Source: an uncultured Collinsella sp.
GTDB lineage: Bacteria; Actinomycetota; Coriobacteriia; Coriobacteriales; Coriobacteriaceae
Assembly (NCBI GenBank): GCA_902464485.1
Contig: CABQJJ010000010.1
Span: forward strand, 1-48,153
Direction of reading: 5' to 3'
Length of the DNA stretch: 48,153 nt
Part shown: positions 43,698-48,153 of the stretch, piece after piece
Layout of the letters: each line of letters begins with the position of its first letter
How positions within the stretch are numbered: position 1 is the stretch's first letter
Notes under the pieces: generated by a model
What the model was told of the DNA's origin: nothing
The model's database searches: none
What the model saw: only the letters and a program-made list of their open reading frames with translations
Position numbers and translations under genes: made by a program

Positions 43698-44564
43698 ATG
43701 CTCGTCAACGCAGCAGACATGCTCAAGAAGGCCGAGGCCGGCAAGTACGCTCTCGGTGCCTTCAACACCAACAACCTCGAGTGGACCCTGGCTATTCTCC
43801 AGGCCGCCGAGGAGGCCAAGTCTCCGCTGATCCTTCAGTGCACCGCTGGTGCCGCTAAGTGGATGGGCGGTTTCAAGGTCTGCGCCGACATGGTTAAGGC
43901 TGCCGTCGAGGCCACGGGCGTTACCGTTCCCGTCGCCCTTCACCTCGATCACGGTTCTTACGAGGACTGCTTCAAGTGCATCGAGGCCGGCTTCACGTCC
44001 ATCATGTATGACGGCTCTCACGAGGAGACCTTCCAGCTTAACCTCGACCGCACCAAGGAGCTCGTTGAGCTTGCCCACTCCAAGGGCATGTCCATCGAGG
44101 CCGAGGTCGGCGGCATCGGCGGCACCGAGGACGGCGTGACCTCCAACGGTGAGCTTGCTGATCCTGCTGAGTGCAAGCAGATCGCTGACCTGGGCGTCGA
44201 CTTCCTTGCCTGCGGCATCGGCAACATCCACGGTGTGTATCCCGCCGACTGGGCTGGTCTTTCCTTCGAGCGTCTGAGCGAGATCAAGGCTCAGACCGGC
44301 GATCTGCCCCTCGTTCTGCACGGTGGTACCGGCATCCCCGAGGATCAGATCAAGAAGGCCATCTCCCTGGGCATCTCCAAGATCAACGTCAACACCGACC
44401 TGCAGCTTGTCTTCGCTGCCGCCACGCGTGAGTACGTTGAGGCTGGCAAGGATCAGCAGGGCAAGGGCTATGACCCCCGCAAGCTCCTGAAGCCTGGTCG
44501 CGAGGCCATTGTTGCCCGCACCAAGGAGCTCATGGAGGAGTTTGGCTCCGTCAACAAGGCGTAA
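43698..44564 (+). CDS. fba: Class II fructose-bisphosphate aldolase
   Basis: The 288-residue zinc enzyme of glycolysis cleaves fructose-1,6-bisphosphate. Visible blocks are GKYALGAFNTNNLEW, LHLDHGSYEDC with the metal ligand and catalytic residues near 80-85, GIGNIHGVYP, and LHGGTGIPED with NVNTDLQ near the end. AGGAGGT seven bases upstream fixes the ATG at 43698. Its codon use is strongly biased to C/U-ending preferred codons, as expected for a highly expressed gene. Tagatose-bisphosphate aldolase activity cannot be excluded. A long hairpin follows. Confidence 0.92.
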   Translation: MLVNAADMLKKAEAGKYALGAFNTNNLEWTLAILQAAEEAKSPLILQCTAGAAKWMGGFKVCADMVKAAVEATGVTVPVALHLDHGSYEDCFKCIEAGFTSIMYDGSHEETFQLNLDRTKELVELAHSKGMSIEAEVGGIGGTEDGVTSNGELADPAECKQIADLGVDFLACGIGNIHGVYPADWAGLSFERLSEIKAQTGDLPLVLHGGTGIPEDQIKKAISLGISKINVNTDLQLVFAAATREYVEAGKDQQGKGYDPRKLLKPGREAIVARTKELMEEFGSVNKA

Positions 44565-44584
44565 GCGTCGCTAAACTTCCCACC

Positions 44585-44676
44585 GGAAGCCCCGTCTCCC
44601 TACACTGTTCCCTTTGCGCTCACCTGGCTTCGCCAGAAGTCGCGCCAAGGAAACAGTTCCGGGGGACGGGGCTTCC
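44585..44676. repeat. Long imperfect palindrome downstream of fba
   Basis: GGAAGCCCCGTC (44585-44596) pairs with GACGGGGCTTCC (44665-44676). The interior continues to pair in blocks (ACTGTT/AACAGT, CCTT/AAGG, GCGC/GCGC, TGG/CCA), so the whole 92 bases can fold into one hairpin. TTCGTTT follows. It may be the fba terminator or a dispersed palindromic repeat. Confidence 0.7.
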
Positions 44677-44815
44677 TTCGTTTAACGCCGCAGGGTTACG
44701 AGTCTGAATTATTTATTTGACTACCGTTCGGCGGTGTTGATGGCTCCCTTGTAGGGGCTTTCTTTTTATCTCGCTACAATGGGCTTCAAGCGTTCTAGTG
44801 ACTTGGAGTTTCGGT

Positions 44816-46249
44816 ATGGCTGTTATTAATGTGCTGCCTTCGGATGGGAAGGTTATTGACGAGGGTCCTGTTGGTTGTTCTGTTGATGTTTGCTGTGATG
44901 ACTTTCGTCATCTCGATATTGGACTGCCGCCCGAGATTCTTCGACTCAAGGACGCTGGATATTTGACGCAGGCTGTTGCGGCTTGTGACCGTCTTTTGGG
45001 GCAGAATCCTGAGCCTTCTCTGGCAGCCTGCGTCCGTGCCGAGCGGTATCGCATGCTCGAGACTCCGCTTCATTTTTCGGTGCCGCGTGATCGAGCCATT
45101 GCGATGATTCGCGAGGAGTGGCCAGAGTTTACCGAAGAGCAGTTTGACGATCTGATTGATCGCAAGCGTATTGACTGGCGCTTTATCGATGGCGAGCTGT
45201 TCGTTCTCGATAACTTCCTCAATTCGCTTCGCGTGTATCCCAAAGAGGTCCCCGGCATGCGTCCCGATCCTGCGGACGGAATTGCGCTACGCAACCAGAT
45301 GCTCAAGGAGATGGAATCGCAGAATGGGCTGTCTCGCGTCATTACCCTTAAGGCGTCCGTGTCTGTCCCCGGTGCTCTTGAGGGGGAGGCCGTTCGCGCG
45401 TGGCTTCCCGTTGCTGCCGCCTGCCGTCAACAGTCTCAGGTCGAAGTTCTCGATATGACGCCGGAGGGGCATGTTGCCCCCGAGGATGCGCCAGCACGCA
45501 CCGCCTCATGGTGTTCTTCGACCGATCGCTCGTTCTCGGTATCCTATCGTTATCACATTAATGCTGCCTATTGCGACATTTATGGAGGTGCGCTGCCCGA
45601 ACGCCCGTGCATGGATGCACCGCTGCCCGAGGACGCTTCCGAGGACCGACCGCACATCGCGTTTACGCCGTATCTGCGTCAACTGACGGCGCGCATCATG
45701 GACGGGCTCGTCGATCCGCTCGATCGTGCCCGGGCTATCTATGATTATCTGACACAACATATCGACTATCGATATCAGCCACCGTATCTGCTTCTGGGTT
45801 CAATTGCCGATGACTGCGCGCATTCACTTCGTGGGGATTGCGGCGTTATGGCGCTCACGTTTATCACCATGTGCCGTATTGCCGGCGTGCCCGCTCGTTG
45901 GCAGAGTGGCCTGTACGTTGCGCCCGACTCGGTGGGGCCGCATGACTGGGCGGAGTTCTATACGCCGCAGACTGGTTGGCTAAACGCGGACGTTTCATTC
46001 GGCTCTTCTGCTCGAAGGATGGGAGAAGAGTGGCGTCGCCGCCATTATTTTGGCAATCTCGATCCGTGGCGTATAGTGGCCAACAATCGATTCCAGGCTG
46101 AATTCGAGCCCGCTTTCGACGGTATGCGCGAGGATCCCTATGATAACCAGATGGGCGAGGCCTCGGTTGACGGACGCGGGTGCCGCCAGCGCGAGATGCT
46201 TCGCACGGTCGAACTCATCGAAATGCTCGAAGTTCCATTTTCGAGCTAA
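44816..46249 (+). CDS. Transglutaminase-like (papain-fold) protein
   Basis: The 477-residue protein has a C-terminal transglutaminase-like domain with a complete triad: Cys in RGDCGVMALTF near 341, His in GPHDWAEFY near 377, Asp in NADVSFG near 391. The first 150 residues are helical, with the motif VPRDRAIAMIREEWPEFTEEQ, and are followed by a beta-rich middle region (GEAVRAWLPVAAACRQQSQV). There is no signal peptide, so it is probably cytoplasmic. Such domains act as peptidases or amidases rather than cross-linkers in bacteria. GGAG lies eight bases before the ATG; GTG at 44798 is an alternative. Confidence 0.78.
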   Translation: MAVINVLPSDGKVIDEGPVGCSVDVCCDDFRHLDIGLPPEILRLKDAGYLTQAVAACDRLLGQNPEPSLAACVRAERYRMLETPLHFSVPRDRAIAMIREEWPEFTEEQFDDLIDRKRIDWRFIDGELFVLDNFLNSLRVYPKEVPGMRPDPADGIALRNQMLKEMESQNGLSRVITLKASVSVPGALEGEAVRAWLPVAAACRQQSQVEVLDMTPEGHVAPEDAPARTASWCSSTDRSFSVSYRYHINAAYCDIYGGALPERPCMDAPLPEDASEDRPHIAFTPYLRQLTARIMDGLVDPLDRARAIYDYLTQHIDYRYQPPYLLLGSIADDCAHSLRGDCGVMALTFITMCRIAGVPARWQSGLYVAPDSVGPHDWAEFYTPQTGWLNADVSFGSSARRMGEEWRRRHYFGNLDPWRIVANNRFQAEFEPAFDGMREDPYDNQMGEASVDGRGCRQREMLRTVELIEMLEVPFSS

Positions 46250-46288
46250 TCGGCAGAAAGCTGTGATAAACTAACTCACGCATTACGT

Positions 46289-46375
46289 GCCCGAGTGGCG
46301 GAATTGGCAGACGCAGTGGACTCAAAATCCACCGTTGGCAACAACGTGCGAGTTCGAGTCTCGCCTCGGGCACCA
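46289..46375 (+). tRNA. tRNA-Leu (anticodon CAA)
   Basis: The cloverleaf has a 7-bp acceptor stem (GCCCGAG/CTCGGGC), a GTGGA/TCCAC anticodon stem with loop CTCAAAA giving CAA, a long variable arm typical of leucine tRNA, a T-loop TTCGAGTC and an encoded CCA at 46373-46375. Confidence 0.93.
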
Positions 46376-46394
46376 TACATGCAAGTGAGCGTTC

Positions 46395-46417
46395 AAGGGG
46401 GTTGCGGCCTCCTTTTT
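46395..46417 (+). terminator. Terminator after tRNA-Leu (copy 1)
   Basis: AGGGGG pairs with CCTCCT (one G-U pair) and is followed by TTTTT. A similar structure is repeated at 46578-46601. Confidence 0.65.
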
Positions 46418-46452
46418 CGTGTCGAACTCGCGTGAGCGCGCGGAGCGTTAAG

Positions 46453-46522
46453 CAAACAGGCCTGAGGCCTGTTTGTAGCGGAGCGTGGCGAGGGCGCCAT
46501 GCGCCCGAAGCCCGGGGCTTCG
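46453..46522. repeat. Cluster of three short palindromes
   Basis: Three inverted repeats follow each other: CAAACAGGCC/GGCCTGTTTG (46453-46462, 46466-46475), GGGCGC/GCGCCC (46492-46497, 46501-46506) and CGAAGCCC/GGGCTTCG (46506-46513, 46515-46522). They lie between the tRNA and the second copy of its 3' end. A similar set occurs at 48085-48151. Confidence 0.7.
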
Positions 46523-46536
46523 CGAAGCGAAGGCCC

Positions 46537-46567
46537 TTCGAGTCTCGCCTCGGGCACCATACATGCA
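46537..46567 (+). repeat. Second copy of the tRNA-Leu 3' end
   Basis: 31 bases identical to 46353-46383: part of the T-arm, the 3' acceptor strand, CCA and eight bases beyond. It lacks the rest of a tRNA. It could be an attachment-site duplication left by an integrated element, or the remains of a deleted tandem tRNA. Confidence 0.85.
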
Positions 46568-46577
46568 CCTGCGCTTC

Positions 46578-46601
46578 AAGGGGGCTACGGCCTCCCTTTT
46601 T
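46578..46601 (+). terminator. Terminator-like hairpin (copy 2)
   Basis: AAGGGGG pairs with CCTCCCTT (one G-U pair) and is followed by TTTTT. It is a variant of the tRNA terminator, so the repeated unit extends past the 31-bp identical core. Confidence 0.6.
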
Positions 46602-46769
46602 CGTGTACGTAATGTGATAACGCGCTGCGCGTGTTATTATCCACAAGGCGTTGTTCCCGCAATGCCCTAAAGAGGAACCCGAGGGTTCCCACCTTTTGGC
46701 GCCAATGAGCAGCTGACTGGTCATACAACTTAGATTCTCTTCCTCATATCGAGGATGTCTATGTGTACG
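46602..46769 (+). promoter_or_regulatory. Upstream leader of the infC operon
   Basis: This stretch carries no supported gene. It has an AT-rich TGTTATTATCC (about 46631) that could be a -10 region and a small hairpin GGAACC/GGTTCC with loop CGAG near 46674-46689. The infC transcript probably starts here. Confidence 0.35.
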
Positions 46770-46803
46770 ACCTGGTTGCAAAGAAGCGCCGGGTTATTTT
46801 TTT
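46770..46803 (+). promoter_or_regulatory. Attenuator-like hairpin before infC
   Basis: ACCTGG (46770-46775) can pair with CCGGGT (46789-46794), allowing one G-U pair, and is followed by A and seven Ts (46797-46803). It lies 20 bases before the IF-3 start. This resembles the transcription attenuators that control infC-rpmI-rplT through L20 in Bacillus. Confidence 0.5.
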
Positions 46804-46822
46804 ATGAATGGAGGTAGGGAAA

Positions 46823-47377
46823 ATAGCTAAGTCTGATGACACCCGCATCAACGACGAGATCACTGCATCTTCGTGCCGTTTGATTGGCGTCGATGGCTCT
46901 CAACTCGGCCTGTTCGCCATCCGCGATGCCCAGCGCGTCGCCGACGATCAGGGTCTCGACCTGGTCGAGATCGCTCCCAACGCGGAGCCGCCGGTCTGCA
47001 AGGTCATGGACTACGGTAAGTTCAAGTACCAGCAGGCCATGAAAGCCAAGGCTGCTCGTAAGAACCAGTCCAAGGTCGAGGTTAAGGAAATGAAGTTCCG
47101 ACCCAAGATCGACGTTGGCGACTACGAGACCAAGAAGGGCCACGTTCTGCGTTTCCTCAAGAAGGGCGCACGCGTTAAGATCACCATCATGTTCCGCGGC
47201 CGTGAGATGGCTCACCCGGAGCAGGGTCTTAACGTTCTCGAGCGTCTCGCCGAGGATCTTAAGCCTTACGCTACGGTCGAGTCCAAGCCTAAGATGGAAG
47301 GCCGTAACATGCTTATGCTGCTCGCCCCGATTAAGGGCGCCTTTGATGAGGATAAAGCGGCAAGCGATACCAAGTAA
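46823..47377 (+). CDS. infC: Translation initiation factor IF-3, with a likely AUA start codon
   Basis: IF-3 binds the 30S subunit and checks start-codon choice. The body is standard: RINDEITASSCRLIG, DLVEIAPNAEPPVCKVMDYG, KFKYQQAMKAKAA and the C-terminal RFLKKGARVKITIMFRG. The only nearby ATG in frame, at 46808, lies on top of the Shine-Dalgarno GGAGGT (46810-46815). The codon seven bases after that site is ATA at 46823. IF-3 genes are known to use rare start codons such as AUU for autoregulation, so ATA is taken as the start, giving 184 residues. The family usually begins close to this point. rpmI and rplT follow. Confidence 0.9.
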   Translation: MAKSDDTRINDEITASSCRLIGVDGSQLGLFAIRDAQRVADDQGLDLVEIAPNAEPPVCKVMDYGKFKYQQAMKAKAARKNQSKVEVKEMKFRPKIDVGDYETKKGHVLRFLKKGARVKITIMFRGREMAHPEQGLNVLERLAEDLKPYATVESKPKMEGRNMLMLLAPIKGAFDEDKAASDTK

Positions 47378-47409
47378 CTAGTGTTCTGTAACCGATTAAG
47401 GAGTATTTC

Positions 47410-47601
47410 ATGCCTAAGATGAAGTCCCACAGCGGCACCAAGAAGCGTTTCCGCAAGACTGGTACCGGCAAGCTTATGCGCGCCAAGGCTTTCAAGAGCC
47501 ACATCCTGAGCAAGAAGTCCACCAAGCGTAAGCGTGGCTTCCGTCAGGAGACCGAGATCGCCGCTGCCGACCGCAAGGTCATCAAGTCGCGTCTCGCCTA
47601 A
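47410..47601 (+). CDS. rpmI: Ribosomal protein L35
   Basis: The 63-residue basic protein begins MPKMKSHSGTKKRFRKTGTG, the usual L35 start, and is highly rich in Lys and Arg. AAGGAG lies before the ATG. It sits between infC and rplT in the conserved operon. Confidence 0.95.
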   Translation: MPKMKSHSGTKKRFRKTGTGKLMRAKAFKSHILSKKSTKRKRGFRQETEIAAADRKVIKSRLA

Positions 47602-47647
47602 GTTCGCGTTCCCGTTTTTCGTTTAACCGTCTAGGAGTTGATAGAAC

Positions 47648-48007
47648 ATGGCACGTATTAAGCGCGCTGTTGCCGCCAAGAAGAAGCGCCGTACCGTTAT
47701 GCACCGTGCGAAGGGTTACTACGGTGCCGCTTCGCGTACTTACAAGCATGCTAAAGAGCAGGTCCAGCACTCCCTGCAGTATCAGTACCGTGACCGCCGC
47801 AATAAGAAGCGCGAGATCCGTTCTCTCTGGATCACCCGTATCAACGCTGCTGCTCGTCTGAACGACATCTCTTACTCTCAGTTCATGCACGGCCTGAAGG
47901 TCGCCGGTATCGAGCTCGACCGCAAGGTCCTGGCTCAGATGGCTTACGAGGACATCGAGTCCTTCAACGAGCTGGCTACCATCGCCAAGAAGGCTCTCGA
48001 GGCCTAA
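47648..48007 (+). CDS. rplT: Ribosomal protein L20
   Basis: The 119-residue 50S protein has the L20 blocks MARIKRAVAAKKKRRTVMHR, KGYYGAASRTYKHAKEQV, RDRRNKKREIRSLWITRIN and YSQFMHGLKVAGIELDRKVL. TAGGAG precedes the ATG. In many bacteria L20 represses its own operon through the leader, which here may be the hairpin upstream of infC. Confidence 0.95.
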   Translation: MARIKRAVAAKKKRRTVMHRAKGYYGAASRTYKHAKEQVQHSLQYQYRDRRNKKREIRSLWITRINAAARLNDISYSQFMHGLKVAGIELDRKVLAQMAYEDIESFNELATIAKKALEA

Positions 48008-48028
48008 TAGATTCTCTTGAATCGCTAG

Positions 48029-48063
48029 GGGAGTGTCGCGCTGTGCGCGGCGCTCCCTCTTTT
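48029..48063 (+). terminator. Terminator of the infC-rpmI-rplT operon
   Basis: 13-bp arms (48029-48041 and 48045-48057) with two G-U pairs and a 3-base loop are followed by TCTTTTT. Confidence 0.9.
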
Positions 48064-48084
48064 TAAAGGCTTTAGCCTGTGCGG

Positions 48085-48151
48085 GGCGCGCAGCGCGCCG
48101 CATCAGAAACCACCCGCTATGCGGGTGGGGCCAAACGGCTTTACAAAGCCG
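48085..48151. repeat. Cluster of three short palindromes at the window end
   Basis: GGCGCGC/GCGCGCC (48085-48091, 48093-48099), CACCCGC/GCGGGTG (48111-48117, 48121-48127) and CGGCTTT/AAAGCCG (48136-48142, 48145-48151) follow the rplT terminator. They resemble the cluster at 46453-46522 in spacing and style. Confidence 0.65.
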
Positions 48152-48153
48152 CC

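Noticed and set aside
46537..46567. Second functional tRNA-Leu
   Set aside because: Only the T-arm and 3' acceptor strand are present; there is no D-arm, anticodon arm or 5' acceptor strand.
1..48153. CRISPR arrays, insertion sequences or prophage genes
   Set aside because: No regularly spaced repeats, transposase, integrase or phage structural genes were seen; repeats here are palindromes or the tRNA duplication.

Overview
The window looks like chromosomal DNA of an anaerobic, high-GC actinobacterium of the class Coriobacteriia, most likely Collinsella or a close relative. This is an inference from gene content: a stand-alone bacterial Elp3, a large clostridial-type PurL with its own glutaminase, an Etf-linked lactate dehydrogenase, a RecJ fused to a helicase, a BaiA-like steroid dehydrogenase, and Gram-positive style lipoproteins with Tat-like signals. 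No phage, insertion sequence or CRISPR array was seen.

Layout. 1-3003 (+): the tail of an unknown gene, a terminator, then elp3 and a spermidine-synthase-like gene that begins on the base after the elp3 stop. 3031-8649 (-): a three-gene module, read from high to low coordinates, of a TerB-N/TerB-C protein, a BrxD-like DUF2791 ATPase and an Lhr/BrxHI-like helicase. It is the best candidate here for a poorly described system, either genome defence or DNA processing. 8738-10351 (-): a DUF554 membrane protein and a coupled pair of unrecognised genes. 10698-14323 (+): a lactate dehydrogenase-type flavoprotein with EtfB and a ferredoxin-bearing EtfA, followed by a convergent HD hydrolase. 15259-17430 (+): azlCD and a kdgT-like permease. 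17431-18425: two hairpins, one with 28-bp perfect arms, beside a truncated and frameshifted phenylacetate-CoA ligase pseudogene. 18467-19402 (-): an EamA exporter. 19504-23250 (-): purL. 23435-24997 (+): a cation:proton antiporter. 25121-27434 (-): a BaiA-like dehydrogenase and homoserine dehydrogenase.

27685-33984 (+): a complete branched-chain amino acid ABC transporter with two tandem binding lipoproteins, two permeases and two ATPases, closed by a strong terminator. 34287-35765 (+): cutC and a GalT/DUF4931-like gene. 35796-36794 (-): a bile acid:sodium symporter family protein. 37070-43503 (+): the RecJ-helicase fusion, the bifunctional (p)ppGpp enzyme Rel, and a metallo-beta-lactamase fold hydrolase. 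43698-46249 (+): class II fructose-bisphosphate aldolase and a transglutaminase-like protein. 46289-46375: tRNA-Leu(CAA), whose 3' end is repeated 184 bp downstream with a cluster of short palindromes between the copies. 46823-48007 (+): the infC-rpmI-rplT translation operon, apparently with an attenuator and a non-canonical AUA start codon for IF-3.

Most genes are housekeeping or transport functions. The regions that deserve a second look are the TerB-BrxD-Lhr module, the RecJ-helicase fusion and its leader ORF, the tRNA-Leu 3' duplication, the long intergenic inverted repeats, the BaiA-like enzyme and the infC leader.
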